From assembly GCA_025363015.1 (NCBI GenBank), contig JANYEQ010000091.1:1-32833 (forward strand): 32,833 nt of DNA, given 5' to 3'. Source of the stretch: Bacteroidota bacterium. GTDB taxonomy: Bacteria > Bacteroidota > Bacteroidia > B-17B0 > Aurantibacillaceae. Numbering within the stretch: the first letter of the stretch is position 1; every line of letters starts with the position of its first letter. The notes below the pieces were generated by a model that was not told the origin of the DNA, did not search any database, and was given only the letters and a program-made list of their open reading frames with translations. The translations under genes and the position numbers were made by a program. This document shows, one piece after another, positions 1 to 8,806 of the stretch.

Positions 1-19
1 TCTATTCGTTTAGGGGGGG

Positions 20-50
20 CAAAAGTATAAACTCTTTTTTAACTATCCAA
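20..50 (-). promoter_or_regulatory. Leftward Bacteroidota-type promoter
   Basis: Read on the minus strand, TTG (50-48) is followed after 20 nt by TACTTTTG (27-20). This matches the TTG-N17-23-TAnnTTTG consensus of Bacteroidota housekeeping promoters. It points out of the left edge, so its gene is not in the window. Confidence 0.55.
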
Positions 51-114
51 ATTTATTTTAATCTTTTTTAAAATAAATTTTTAATCCCTCTATTCTTTCC
101 CTTTTAACGGGCGA

Positions 115-144
115 CAAAAATACTAATTATTTATTTACAAACAA
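115..144 (-). promoter_or_regulatory. Second leftward Bacteroidota-type promoter
   Basis: On the minus strand TTG (144-142) is followed after 19 nt by TATTTTTG (122-115), a full match to TTG-N19-TAnnTTTG. It lies just downstream of the folK stop, so the gene left of the window probably has its own promoters and is not simply read through from folK. Confidence 0.5.
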
Positions 145-173
145 CAAAAAAAATAAAAAAATATACTATTTTT

Positions 174-656
174 TTAAAATAAAGTTACTTTTAGGCTATC
201 AGTGCATTGTAGAGTGAGTTCTTTTATTGTTTTTTTTAATTTTGGGTGAAAAAAATCTTCATTTATACTTTTTAAAGGCTGTAAAACAAAATTACGAAGG
301 TGTAAACGTGGGTGAGGTATTTGTAAGCTATTGGTTTCAATTATTTCATCGTTAAAAAACAATATGTCAATATCTATTGTTCTATCGGCATTTTGATTGC
401 TAATTCGCTCTCTACCAAGGCTTTTTTCTATTAATAGTAATGTTTTTAAAAGCTGCTCAGGCGAATAGGCTGTTTGTATTTGTATTACTTGATTTAAGTA
501 TTTTAATTGTGAAGAACTGCCCCAAGCCTCCGTTTGGTATATTGAAGACTGAGCCAAAATTTTACCACACAACTGCGTAATTTTAGCGATAGCTGAACTA
601 AGATTGACTTCTCGGTTACCTATATTTCCACCTAAACATAAAAAAACTATATTCAT
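174..656 (-). CDS. folK: 6-hydroxymethyl-7,8-dihydropterin pyrophosphokinase (HPPK)
   Basis: Transfers pyrophosphate from ATP to 6-hydroxymethyl-dihydropterin in cytosolic folate synthesis. The 160-residue protein has the usual length of a stand-alone HPPK. The N-terminal GGNIGNR (9-15) and the motif DRTIDIDIL (91-99) are visible; Asp95 and Asp97 in this motif are the family's Mg-binding pair. It is transcribed divergently from sppA with a 69-bp gap and no clear shared promoter. In many Bacteroidota folK sits next to a deoxynucleoside kinase gene; here a related kinase lies 15 kb away at 15352. Assignment is secure from motifs and length. Confidence 0.95.
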   Translation of the reverse strand: MNIVFLCLGGNIGNREVNLSSAIAKITQLCGKILAQSSIYQTEAWGSSSQLKYLNQVIQIQTAYSPEQLLKTLLLIEKSLGRERISNQNADRTIDIDILFFNDEIIETNSLQIPHPRLHLRNFVLQPLKSINEDFFHPKLKKTIKELTLQCTDSLKVTLF

Positions 657-725
657 AATAAAGTTTGTAAAGATATGTTAGAATTTAACTAAATTCACAA
701 CTTACATTATACAAACTAAAATTTC

Positions 726-2504
726 ATGAAACAATTTTTTGGAGCATTTTTTGGATCGATTATAGGAATAGTAATAGCAACTATTTTGGCTGTATTAATT
801 ATAATAGGTGCTGTAACCGCAAGTATTGGCAGCACGTTTAAGCAAGATGCCGTTACTATTACAAAACCAAACTCAATTTTAAAAATAGTACTAAATGGTA
901 CAATTATTGACAGAGAAAAGGAAGACCCATTAGCAGAACTTAGAAGTCTTGTGCCTATTGGAGCAGGCAACGAGGGAATGGGCTTAAACAGTATTTTAAA
1001 GAAAATTAATAATGCCACTTTAGACGAAAAAATAAAAGGTATTTATTTGTATTGTAAAGATATTGATGGTGGATACGCTGCTATTGAAGAGTTTAGAAAT
1101 GCTTTATTAAATTTTAAAAAATCGGGTAAATTTATTTACGCCTATGCCGAAGCGTACGGACAAAAAGAATATTACTTAGCTAGCACGGCTACAAAAATAT
1201 TTTTAAACCCGCAAGGAGCAATGGAATGGAAGGGTTTAAGCATGAGCCTTATGTTTTATAAAAATGCTTTTGATAAATTAGGCTTAGATATGCAAGTATT
1301 TAGGCATGGTAAATTTAAAAGCGCTGTAGAGCCTTTTATTGCTGATAAAATGAGCGAAGCCAATCGTTTACAATCTGAAACATTTTTAAATAGTATTTGG
1401 AACTCCATGATAACTGGCATTAGCGAAAGTAGAACTATTACCACTAACGATTTAAACGCTTTAGCAAATAATTTAACCATTCAATTCCCCGAAGATGCTT
1501 TGGCCGCAAAACTAATAGATGCAACTGTTTATGAAGATGAAGTACTATCTGAATTAAAAAAGAAAACTGGTATTACTGAAAAAGAAAAACTTAATTTTAT
1601 TTTATTTGATAAATATGATTTTAAATCCAAAAAAGATGTTATTACTACTACAGATAAAATAGCCGTAATATATGCCGAGGGCAGTATTGAGAGTGGCGAA
1701 GGTGGCGATGATAAAATTGGTAGCGACCAACTTGCGCAAGCCATTAAAGATGCTCGATTAGATGATAAAATTAAAGCTATTGTGTTGCGCGTAAATTCTC
1801 CAGGAGGCAGTGCCCTTGCTAGCGACGTAATTTGGCGCGAAGTAGCATTGGCTAAAAAAGCAAAACCAACCATAGTAAGTATGGGTAATTTAGCCGCAAG
1901 TGGTGGCTATTATATTAGCTGTGCTGCTGATAGAATTTTTGCACAACCCAATACCATTACAGGATCGATAGGTGTGTTTGGATTGATACCTAATTTACAA
2001 AAAGCATTACAAGATAAATTAGGAATTACCATAGATACCGTAAATACAAACAAACACAGCGATGTAGGCAGTACGCTACGACCAGTGAGTAAAGAGGAGT
2101 ATAATTACATACAAACTAGTGTTGAAAAAGTGTATGATGTGTTTACTAAACGTGTTGCCGAAGGAAGAAACATGCCACAAAGTAGTGTAGATAGTATTGG
2201 ACAAGGGCGCGTTTGGAGTGGTGCCGATGCCTTAAAAATTAATTTAGTAGATGAGTTAGGGGGCTTAAACGACGCTATTGCTTACGCTGCAAAAAAAGCA
2301 AATTTAAAAAACTATAAATTAACCGAATTACCAAAACGAACTAATCCTTTAGATAAATGGCTTGGAAAGGTAGAAAAAGATGCTGAAACGCGTATTATAC
2401 AACGAAACTTAGGTTTTACTTACCCATTTTTAAAACAGCTGCAAACCGTTATACAGGTAAAAGGAGTACAAACACGTATGCCTTTTGAACTAATAATTGA
2501 GTAA
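726..2504 (+). CDS. sppA: Signal peptide peptidase SppA, long (67K) type
   Basis: Membrane-anchored serine protease that degrades signal peptides left in the membrane. The 592-residue length fits the two-domain, E. coli-like form. An N-terminal hydrophobic segment (about residues 7-33) forms the anchor. The Lys/Ser dyad is split between the two S49 domains: Lys198 in GKFKSAVEP and Ser392 in GNLAASGGYY, equivalent to E. coli Lys209 and Ser409. The SPGG turn (358-361) typical of S49 is present. The ATG at 726 is preceded by an A-rich leader without Shine-Dalgarno, as is normal in this phylum. No truncation is seen. Confidence 0.95.
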   Translation: MKQFFGAFFGSIIGIVIATILAVLIIIGAVTASIGSTFKQDAVTITKPNSILKIVLNGTIIDREKEDPLAELRSLVPIGAGNEGMGLNSILKKINNATLDEKIKGIYLYCKDIDGGYAAIEEFRNALLNFKKSGKFIYAYAEAYGQKEYYLASTATKIFLNPQGAMEWKGLSMSLMFYKNAFDKLGLDMQVFRHGKFKSAVEPFIADKMSEANRLQSETFLNSIWNSMITGISESRTITTNDLNALANNLTIQFPEDALAAKLIDATVYEDEVLSELKKKTGITEKEKLNFILFDKYDFKSKKDVITTTDKIAVIYAEGSIESGEGGDDKIGSDQLAQAIKDARLDDKIKAIVLRVNSPGGSALASDVIWREVALAKKAKPTIVSMGNLAASGGYYISCAADRIFAQPNTITGSIGVFGLIPNLQKALQDKLGITIDTVNTNKHSDVGSTLRPVSKEEYNYIQTSVEKVYDVFTKRVAEGRNMPQSSVDSIGQGRVWSGADALKINLVDELGGLNDAIAYAAKKANLKNYKLTELPKRTNPLDKWLGKVEKDAETRIIQRNLGFTYPFLKQLQTVIQVKGVQTRMPFELIIE

Positions 2505-2532
2505 AACAAATAATAAAATAAATTTAGGGTAT

Positions 2533-2540
2533 TACTTTTG
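2533..2540 (+). promoter_or_regulatory. -7 element upstream of T9SS protein gene
   Basis: TACTTTTG is an exact match to TAnnTTTG, 34 bp before the ATG of the gene at 2575. No TTG was found at the proper distance upstream, so only the -7 half is supported. Confidence 0.45.
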
Positions 2541-2574
2541 TATTGTATTTTAGTAAAATTAAAATACAAATTTT

Positions 2575-4194
2575 ATGAAATTAAAAGTAACTGTTATTGC
2601 ATTAACAACGCTATTTAGTGTTGTATTAAAAAGTCAAAATTTTGTAATAGGGCACAACAATATACCCTATGCCAACTCGCATTGGAACGAAACCCACAGC
2701 AGTGCTGTAATTTTAAATAATAGCATTTACAATACATTTACAGGTTGGCAAACGGGCTTTGCTGCATTTAATATTAAAAAAACAAACCTAAATGGCAACG
2801 TAGTTTTTTGGAAAGAAGATAGTGCATCAACTTCCGCTTCGCCAAGTAAACTCATTGTTGGTAATAATAGATTATATTATATCTGCAAAAATCAATTAAC
2901 GGTTTTAGATACAAACCTTGCACTTAAATATATTAGTACTTATACCACAGCTATACCAAATAATAATTGGTACTTTAACGATGGCTTAATTGCACAAAAC
3001 GGCGATTTAGTGTTAGTAGGTGCTTCGGCTAATTACAGTGGCAATACCTACTCAAACATACAGGCACTAGTGGTGCGTATTAACGCTACAACTGGTAATT
3101 TAATTTATAGTAAAACATTTACCAATACCACACCATGTACCGCCACAAGTATTGTTGAAAATGCTGTAAACAATAGCTTATTTATTTCGGGAAGAGTAAT
3201 AAGTAATGGCTACACCACTTTTTTATTGAACATAAGTAACGATAATTTAGGCACTTTAAACTCATCTAAATATTTTACGCCAACCAATGCTGCTTTTAAA
3301 AATATAGAAGTTAAAAAAATGATTATTAAAAACGCAAGTTTATATTTATTTGGGCAAGATTCAGCCGCTAAATTAGTAGTAACAAAAACTAATTTAAATT
3401 TAACAGCCACATTTCAAACACAATATTTTACAAATTTTATTTTTGAAGATGTTATTAAAAGTACCATTAATAATAATTTTTATGTAACGGGTTATGGACC
3501 TAGAACATATACATCTGTACCCTTATCTATTTTACAATTAGATACTTTACTAAGCGTTACAAAATCTATTGTTTATCCACAAATACTTAACAAATATGAT
3601 TCGCTATCAAACTTTAATTTAGATTATTACAATGGCTTAAACGGAGCTTATAGTAATTTTGGCGCTTCTATTTTCGAAAAAAATAATTATATCTATACAC
3701 TATCAAACAAAAGCAATATAAATTCGGCGTATGGCATGGGAAATACCAACCAATATTTTACAAAAGAAGCCACTACGTTTGCAAGCAATTGTGTTACTAA
3801 TTTTAGTGTAAATATTGCAAATTATAGTTACAATATTGCGCCTACAACATTTACAAGTAATGTAATAACAGCATCAAGCTATACACAATCGTCGCCAATT
3901 AGCAACATTATACCAACTGTAGCTGTTAATTGTGGCGCTGTAACAAGCATTTATAATAATACGAATCAAAACATACCAAAAATTTATGCTTATAATAAAC
4001 TAATTTATTTACAAGATGTAGAATTTGCAAACAGTACCTTTGAAATATATACACTTACAGGGCAAAAAGTATTTACAACTCAATTACATTACAATCAAAA
4101 ACAAATAGATATATTAAACCTTACAACGGGAATTTATATTTATAAATTGTATTATAATTTTGAAGTTTATAGTAAAAAAATTGTGATTGAATAA
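2575..4194 (+). CDS. Secreted protein with T9SS type A sorting domain
   Basis: A 539-residue exported protein of unknown role. A signal peptide covers about residues 1-20 (MKLKVTVIALTTLF then KSQ). The middle is rich in Asn, Thr and Ser with regular beta-strand spacing (hydrophobic pairs alternating with TGN/NNN turns), as in propeller-like surface proteins; I do not recognise a named domain. The last 70 residues form a type A C-terminal sorting domain: a strand with TFEIYTLTGQKVF, then LTTGIYIYKL and the basic end SKKIVIE. This predicts passage through the outer membrane by the type IX system and cleavage or anchoring at the cell surface. It ends 15 bp from the convergent epimerase gene. Confidence 0.85.
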   Translation: MKLKVTVIALTTLFSVVLKSQNFVIGHNNIPYANSHWNETHSSAVILNNSIYNTFTGWQTGFAAFNIKKTNLNGNVVFWKEDSASTSASPSKLIVGNNRLYYICKNQLTVLDTNLALKYISTYTTAIPNNNWYFNDGLIAQNGDLVLVGASANYSGNTYSNIQALVVRINATTGNLIYSKTFTNTTPCTATSIVENAVNNSLFISGRVISNGYTTFLLNISNDNLGTLNSSKYFTPTNAAFKNIEVKKMIIKNASLYLFGQDSAAKLVVTKTNLNLTATFQTQYFTNFIFEDVIKSTINNNFYVTGYGPRTYTSVPLSILQLDTLLSVTKSIVYPQILNKYDSLSNFNLDYYNGLNGAYSNFGASIFEKNNYIYTLSNKSNINSAYGMGNTNQYFTKEATTFASNCVTNFSVNIANYSYNIAPTTFTSNVITASSYTQSSPISNIIPTVAVNCGAVTSIYNNTNQNIPKIYAYNKLIYLQDVEFANSTFEIYTLTGQKVFTTQLHYNQKQIDILNLTTGIYIYKLYYNFEVYSKKIVIE

Positions 4195-4209
4195 TAATAA
4201 CAAAGTAAT

Positions 4210-5073
4210 TTAGTTTATGGTAATAGCATAGCTACAATTAAATGTACTTAAGCCATTTAAAGTTAAAATACCATCTTTGGTTTTAAGATTAGTATTTGTA
4301 TTTTCATTGTCTGCAATACCATACCAAGGCTCTAAACAAATAAATTTATGGCATTGTTTTTTTGCCCAAATACCAAAGTAAGGCCAGTTGTTACAATCCA
4401 TTGTTATTTTTTGATTACCAATAAGTGAACATAAACTTATTTTATTTATTTGCGAATTTTCAAAAACTAACGCATCATTATCAAACCAATCTGTTGAGAG
4501 GACTAATTTATTTTTAGGAACATTTAATTTTGATTTATGGTTTGTTCGTAAACCATTGTTTAATTGTGCAAGTACAAAATCTGATGTTTCAAATTTTAAA
4601 TAATAATCGTTTAAAGTATCGTTACCATTAAGTTGGCAGCTAAATGCAGGGTGTGCGCCAATACTAAAGTATAGTAAAGAATTTGAAGGATTAATTACTA
4701 AGTAGCTAACAGTTAATTTATTTTCAATTAATTTATACTGTATTTGAAAAATAAAATCAAAGGGATAATTTATTTTTGATTCAGGACTGGACTTTAATTC
4801 AAAGGTACAGGTATTTTGGCTTGATGAAATTAATTTAAAAATATAATCTCTTGCAAAACCATGTTGGGTTAATTTATAGTTTGTAGTATTAAAACTATAA
4901 ATATCATTTTTTAATTTACCAACTATTGGAAACAAAACAGGTGCGTGCCTTTTCCATTCTTCATCAGCTTGCCAAATAAATTCGGTTTGTTGTTTATTTT
5001 TAATGCTACAAATTTCAGCGCCAAAATGGTTTATTTTTACGCTTAGTATTGAAGATGTTAAGGTACTTTGCAT
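4210..5073 (-). CDS. Aldose 1-epimerase family protein (LacX-like)
   Basis: Cytosolic galactose-mutarotase-fold protein, likely a sugar or sugar-phosphate epimerase of the LacX/YeaD-like branch. Visible motifs are HAPVLFPIVG (43-52), QHGFAR (70-75) with the first catalytic-type His, and GAHPAF with His141; an acidic site near the C-terminus (CLEPWYG) carries the expected Glu. I use the ATG at 5073 (287 residues). A longer frame begins at TTG 5082, one base from the upstream stop, and is less likely. It is the last gene of a four-gene leftward run (GH3, LysE, DUF493, epimerase) with very small gaps. The true substrate cannot be read from the sequence. Confidence 0.85.
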   Translation of the reverse strand: MQSTLTSSILSVKINHFGAEICSIKNKQQTEFIWQADEEWKRHAPVLFPIVGKLKNDIYSFNTTNYKLTQHGFARDYIFKLISSSQNTCTFELKSSPESKINYPFDFIFQIQYKLIENKLTVSYLVINPSNSLLYFSIGAHPAFSCQLNGNDTLNDYYLKFETSDFVLAQLNNGLRTNHKSKLNVPKNKLVLSTDWFDNDALVFENSQINKISLCSLIGNQKITMDCNNWPYFGIWAKKQCHKFICLEPWYGIADNENTNTNLKTKDGILTLNGLSTFNCSYAITIN

Positions 5074-5083
5074 TCCAAACAAT

Positions 5084-5356
5084 TTACAAAAATATTACAC
5101 CTTCAATTTCAGAAACTTTTTTATACACCTCAATAATTTCATCAACGCTTACTACTACTACTTTAGCGGTAATACTTGTATATTTTCCGTTTCCACTTTC
5201 TTTAATATGAATATCAGCATCGGTTTCAAATAAATTTTCAATTAATGCAATTTTTCTATTATCGCTTTGAACGATGAATTTGTACATATATACACTCGGG
5301 AGAGTAGTTGTTTCTTCAAGTGTTTTTCGCAAAGTTACAAGCTCTTGCTCTGTCAT
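5084..5356 (-). CDS. DUF493 (YbeD-like) family protein
   Basis: A 90-residue small cytosolic protein. It has the beta-alpha-beta pattern of DUF493: a core strand with the phrase YMYKFIVQ, an acidic helix, then GKYTSITAKVVVVSVDEIIEVY, and the end VEGVIFL-like (EIEGVIFL). The YbeD group has an ACT-like fold with a possible allosteric role, but no reaction is known. It sits 5 bp after the LysE gene and 10 bp before the epimerase ATG, so it is almost certainly co-transcribed with them. Confidence 0.8.
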   Translation of the reverse strand: MTEQELVTLRKTLEETTTLPSVYMYKFIVQSDNRKIALIENLFETDADIHIKESGNGKYTSITAKVVVVSVDEIIEVYKKVSEIEGVIFL

Positions 5357-5361
5357 ATTAT

Positions 5362-5997
5362 TTATTCAAAATAATGATTATAAATAAGTACTAAACCAAA
5401 AATAATTAATAAAGCACCAGTTATTCGGTTAATTAAAAGCATTATTTTATCGGTTAAAAATTGTTTTAATTTTGTAGAAGCCGATATTTTTCCTAATTCA
5501 ACTAACAATACTAAGCCTAAAGTAATACTAAAATAAATTACCATTTTAATTACAGAATAATCTAAGGTTTTACTTACTGCAGTTACATTTCCTAACCATA
5601 AAATCCAAACGGCAGGATTTAACATGTTTAAAAAAAAGCCTTTTAATAACATGGTTTTTGTAGATGGTATTTTTATTTCAATCGTTTCGCCTTCATTTTT
5701 CGCTAAAGGCTTTCTAAAATATAAGGCGCCAAAAATAATTAATAAAATACCTGCTAAAATCCCCATAAAGCGTTGATTTTTTTCGTCTTGTATTAAATTA
5801 GTAGCGCCAAAATGCACTAAAAATATGATTAAAATGCATAAAAAAAAGTCGCTTAAAACAACACCAATAGCCAATAATGAGCCCGTACGATACCCATGCT
5901 TAATACCAGTATTTATAAGTGCAAAAAATGCTGGACCAAACGAAAAAGTAAGGAAAAGTACAATTAAAATTGTTTGATATATTAAACTTAAAATCAA
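5362..5997 (-). CDS. LysE-family amino acid or metabolite exporter
   Basis: A 211-residue inner-membrane protein with about six hydrophobic spans. The first carries the family signature FGPAFFALINTGIKHGYRTG (residues 20-39) and the fourth the NMLNPAVWILWLG motif; both are typical of LysE/RhtB exporters. The start is TTG at 5997, the only initiation codon that fits before an in-frame stop. It overlaps the TGA of the GH3 gene as TTGA, a 4-nt overlap that suggests translational coupling. The exported compound is unknown. Its tight link to GH3, which conjugates amino acids to acids in plants, makes an amino acid or its conjugate a reasonable guess only. Confidence 0.87.
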   Translation of the reverse strand: MILSLIYQTILIVLFLTFSFGPAFFALINTGIKHGYRTGSLLAIGVVLSDFFLCILIIFLVHFGATNLIQDEKNQRFMGILAGILLIIFGALYFRKPLAKNEGETIEIKIPSTKTMLLKGFFLNMLNPAVWILWLGNVTAVSKTLDYSVIKMVIYFSITLGLVLLVELGKISASTKLKQFLTDKIMLLINRITGALLIIFGLVLIYNHYFE

Positions 5998-7532
5998 GTA
6001 ATGTTTATGTTTTTAGTTTCTAGAAAGGCCAACCACTCGTTTAAATGTTTGCCTTTTAATACCCGCGGAAATTTACTTTGCCCACCTAATTTATTTTTAC
6101 TTGCTAAAAAATCAACAAATAATTGATTGGGTAATACCGTTACAATTACTTCTTTTATGGCATGTTTACGCTCAACAGCGTAATCATCATTTAATATCTT
6201 TAAATGTGAATCTATTTTTTGTTTAATAATTTCAGAATCAATTAGTTTATCAGTACCAACAAACCAATGGTGTGCAAAAAGACCTTGATAGGGTTTGCCA
6301 ACCACGCAAAATTCATTAATATTTATTCCTAAATCTACCGAGGCAAGTTTAACAGCTTGATTCATATTATCAACACTTAAATGCTCTCCACATAAACTTA
6401 AAAAATGTTTGGTACGTCCTGTAATAATAATTTCGCAACGTTTTAAATTTGTAAACTTTATAGTATCGCCCACTAAGTAACGCCAAGCTCCAGCACTATT
6501 AGTAACAAGCATGGCATATTCTTTACTTACCTCAACTTCATTTATTATAAGTGCTTTTGCATTTGGTTTTATATTTCCATCTGCATCAAAATTTTCTACG
6601 TTAAAGGGTACAAACTCAAAAAACAATTTATTGTCGGTCATTAATTTCATTGCCTGTTGTGCATTTGGTCGTTCTTGATAGGCAAAAAAACCTTCGCTTG
6701 CCATGTAGGTATCTAAATAAATAATTGGCTTGCCACACAAACCATCTATACTTTGCTTGTATGGGTGAATAGCAACGCCACCATGCACATATACTGCTAA
6801 ATTTGGCCATACATCGTGTATGGTTTTTACGTTGTATTTTTTAATAATACGTTCAAACACAATTTGTATCCACGCGGGTACACCACAAATAAAACCAACA
6901 TTCCATGATTTTGCATTATCTACAATTTCTTGTAATTTGTTTTCCCAATTTGTTAAACCCCTAATATCAGGGCCAGGTAATGTAAAACTTTGAAACCAGC
7001 GTGGCTGTGTACCAGTAGTAATGCCACTTAAATCTCCACTAAAATAAGTACCATTAAAATTTAAATTAGTGCTACCGCCAACAAATAAAATTTCAGTTTC
7101 ATATTGTTCTTTTGTAAAATTAAAATGTTTGGTTGATAGTACTTGTTTTAAAGTGCCTTTTTGAATGGATTTTAAAAGATCTTTTGTAACAGGAATATGT
7201 TTGCTAGCTGCTTCGGATGTGCCCGAACTTAAAGCAAAATAATTTATTTTTCCGGGCCAACATACATCGCGCTCGCCTTTTAATGCCCTATGCCACCATG
7301 CATCAAAAATACTTTGATAATCGTAAATAGGTACATTTTGTTGAAATAATTTTATAGGATCTTCTTGTACTAAAATTTGATTAAAGCCATACTTAGTGCC
7401 AAAAGCTGTAAATTGTGCTTTGGTTAATAATTTTTGAAGTTGCTTAATTTGTTGCTTATACACGTTTTTACGAACGGGTATACGTGACGTAATGTTTATA
7501 GCACTTTTTATTATTGAACCGAGTACAGCCAT
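5994..7532 (-). CDS. GH3 auxin-responsive promoter family protein (acyl-adenylate-forming)
   Basis: A 512-residue ANL-superfamily enzyme of the bacterial GH3 group. It shows the adenylation P-loop LSSGTS (101-106) followed by SKHIPVT, the middle motif YMASEGFFAYQ, and YLVGDTIKFTN with the ribose-binding Asp. These three are the nucleotide-binding motifs of GH3 acyl-amido synthetases. The plant enzymes join amino acids to jasmonate or auxin; bacterial substrates are not established. It is the first gene of the run with LysE, DUF493 and the epimerase, and it starts 57 bp after the M42 stop. Confidence 0.88.
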   Translation of the reverse strand: MAVLGSIIKSAINITSRIPVRKNVYKQQIKQLQKLLTKAQFTAFGTKYGFNQILVQEDPIKLFQQNVPIYDYQSIFDAWWHRALKGERDVCWPGKINYFALSSGTSEAASKHIPVTKDLLKSIQKGTLKQVLSTKHFNFTKEQYETEILFVGGSTNLNFNGTYFSGDLSGITTGTQPRWFQSFTLPGPDIRGLTNWENKLQEIVDNAKSWNVGFICGVPAWIQIVFERIIKKYNVKTIHDVWPNLAVYVHGGVAIHPYKQSIDGLCGKPIIYLDTYMASEGFFAYQERPNAQQAMKLMTDNKLFFEFVPFNVENFDADGNIKPNAKALIINEVEVSKEYAMLVTNSAGAWRYLVGDTIKFTNLKRCEIIITGRTKHFLSLCGEHLSVDNMNQAVKLASVDLGININEFCVVGKPYQGLFAHHWFVGTDKLIDSEIIKQKIDSHLKILNDDYAVERKHAIKEVIVTVLPNQLFVDFLASKNKLGGQSKFPRVLKGKHLNEWLAFLETKNINIT

Positions 7533-7536
7533 ATTA

Positions 7537-7561
7537 TTTTTGATTGAAGATTTTTGATTGA
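7537..7561. repeat. Short direct repeat TTTTTGATTGA x2
   Basis: TTTTTGATTGA occurs at 7537-7547 and 7551-7561, a 14-bp period, with a partial third unit after it, in the gap between the M42 and GH3 genes. Short ATCAA-rich tandem units of this type are common between genes in Bacteroidota. No function is assigned. Confidence 0.5.
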
Positions 7562-7588
7562 CGATTTTTATTTTTAATCTGTAATCAT

Positions 7589-8704
7589 TTACTTAATGTA
7601 TCTAAAATCGTGATTATTTTTTATTTGTTTTAACGATGCGTAAATTAATTTTATAACCTCTTCTACATCTTGTTTATTTACACTTTCAACTGTGGTGTGC
7701 ATATACCTTAAAGGTAAACTAATTAAAGCTGAGGCAATACCATCGGTACTATACGCAAAGGCATCTGTATCAGTGCCTGTACTTCGTGCTGCTGCCAAGC
7801 GCTGAAATGGTATTTTATTTTTTGTAGCCGCATCAATAATTAATTTTAATAAATTATTTTGTACGGCTGGGGCATAACTTAATACTGGTCCTTTACCACA
7901 ACTTAAATCGCCACTTGTTATTTTATTCATCATGGGCGTATTGGTATCGTGGCAAACATCGGTAACAATAGCTACGTTTGGTTTAATTTTACGAGCAATC
8001 ATCGTTGCGCCATTTAAACCTACTTCTTCCTGCACGGAGTTTACAATGTATAAACCAAATGGTAATTTATCTTTATTTTCTTTTAATAAACGTGCTACTT
8101 CAGCAATCATAAATCCACCCACGCGATTATCTAAAGCACGACCTGTATAATAACGGTTGTTTAATTCCATTAACTCATCTTCGTAAGTAATTACGCAACC
8201 AACGTGTACACCTAATTCGGCAACTTCTTTATCAGATTTACATCCTAAATCTAAAAAAATGTTTTTTAAAGTAGGTGTTTCTTCTTTACCAGGTTCGCGC
8301 ACATGAATAGCTGGCCAACCAAATACACCTTTTACAATACCTTTGTCAGTATGAATATTAACTCGTTTTGAAGGTGCAATTTGATGATCGCTTCCACCGT
8401 TGCGACACACATAAATAAAACCTTCTTTTGTAATATAATGCACAAACCAACTAATTTCATCGGCATGGGCTTCAATAACTACCTTATATGGTGCAGAAGG
8501 GTTAATAACACCTACTGCCGTTCCATAGGTATCTACAAAATGCTCATCTATGTATGGTTTTAGGTAATTAAGCCAAATTTTTTGGCCGCTACTTTCAAAG
8601 CCTGTGGGCGATGTATTATTTAAATACTCGTATAAAAATTTTGTTGAATTTTGATTTAATATTGATTTTATTTTTTTTTGATTTACCTCTTTAGTTTTTG
8701 CCAT
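7589..8704 (-). CDS. M42-family metallopeptidase (aminopeptidase)
   Basis: A cytosolic co-catalytic zinc aminopeptidase of the M42 (TET-like, glutamyl-aminopeptidase/FrvX) family, 371 residues, near the usual 340-370. All expected ligands can be read: His80 in EAHADE, Asp192 in RALDNRVGG (bridging), Glu226-Glu227 in VQEEVG (catalytic Glu and ligand), Asp249 in VTDVCHD and His336 in LRYMHTTVE. M42 enzymes usually assemble into a dodecameric tetrahedron that trims peptides after proteasome-like breakdown. The ATG at 8704 follows a terminator hairpin, so it begins its own transcription unit. Specificity cannot be told from the sequence. Confidence 0.92.
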   Translation of the reverse strand: MAKTKEVNQKKIKSILNQNSTKFLYEYLNNTSPTGFESSGQKIWLNYLKPYIDEHFVDTYGTAVGVINPSAPYKVVIEAHADEISWFVHYITKEGFIYVCRNGGSDHQIAPSKRVNIHTDKGIVKGVFGWPAIHVREPGKEETPTLKNIFLDLGCKSDKEVAELGVHVGCVITYEDELMELNNRYYTGRALDNRVGGFMIAEVARLLKENKDKLPFGLYIVNSVQEEVGLNGATMIARKIKPNVAIVTDVCHDTNTPMMNKITSGDLSCGKGPVLSYAPAVQNNLLKLIIDAATKNKIPFQRLAAARSTGTDTDAFAYSTDGIASALISLPLRYMHTTVESVNKQDVEEVIKLIYASLKQIKNNHDFRYIK

Positions 8705-8748
8705 AATTTGTATTTATAATCTTTAAATTAACGAAAAATAAATGAAAT

Positions 8749-8780
8749 AAAAAAAGGAAACAAATGAGTTTCCTTTTTTT
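8749..8780 (-). terminator. Rho-independent terminator after the PKD protein gene
   Basis: A perfect 13-bp stem (8749-8761 with 8768-8780) around a 6-nt loop; core GGAAAC/GTTTCC flanked by seven A and seven T. It lies 26 bp beyond the stop of the leftward gene at 8807 and is symmetrical enough to work in both directions. Confidence 0.85.
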
Positions 8781-8806
8781 ATTGTTTTAAATTTTTAACA
8801 AAAATT

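Noticed and set aside
5074-5082. TTG start for the epimerase gene
   Set aside because: An ATG only three codons later fits the family and leaves a normal 10-bp gap.
7537-7561. CRISPR-like array
   Set aside because: Only two 11-bp units with a 3-bp gap; no spacers or cas genes in the window.
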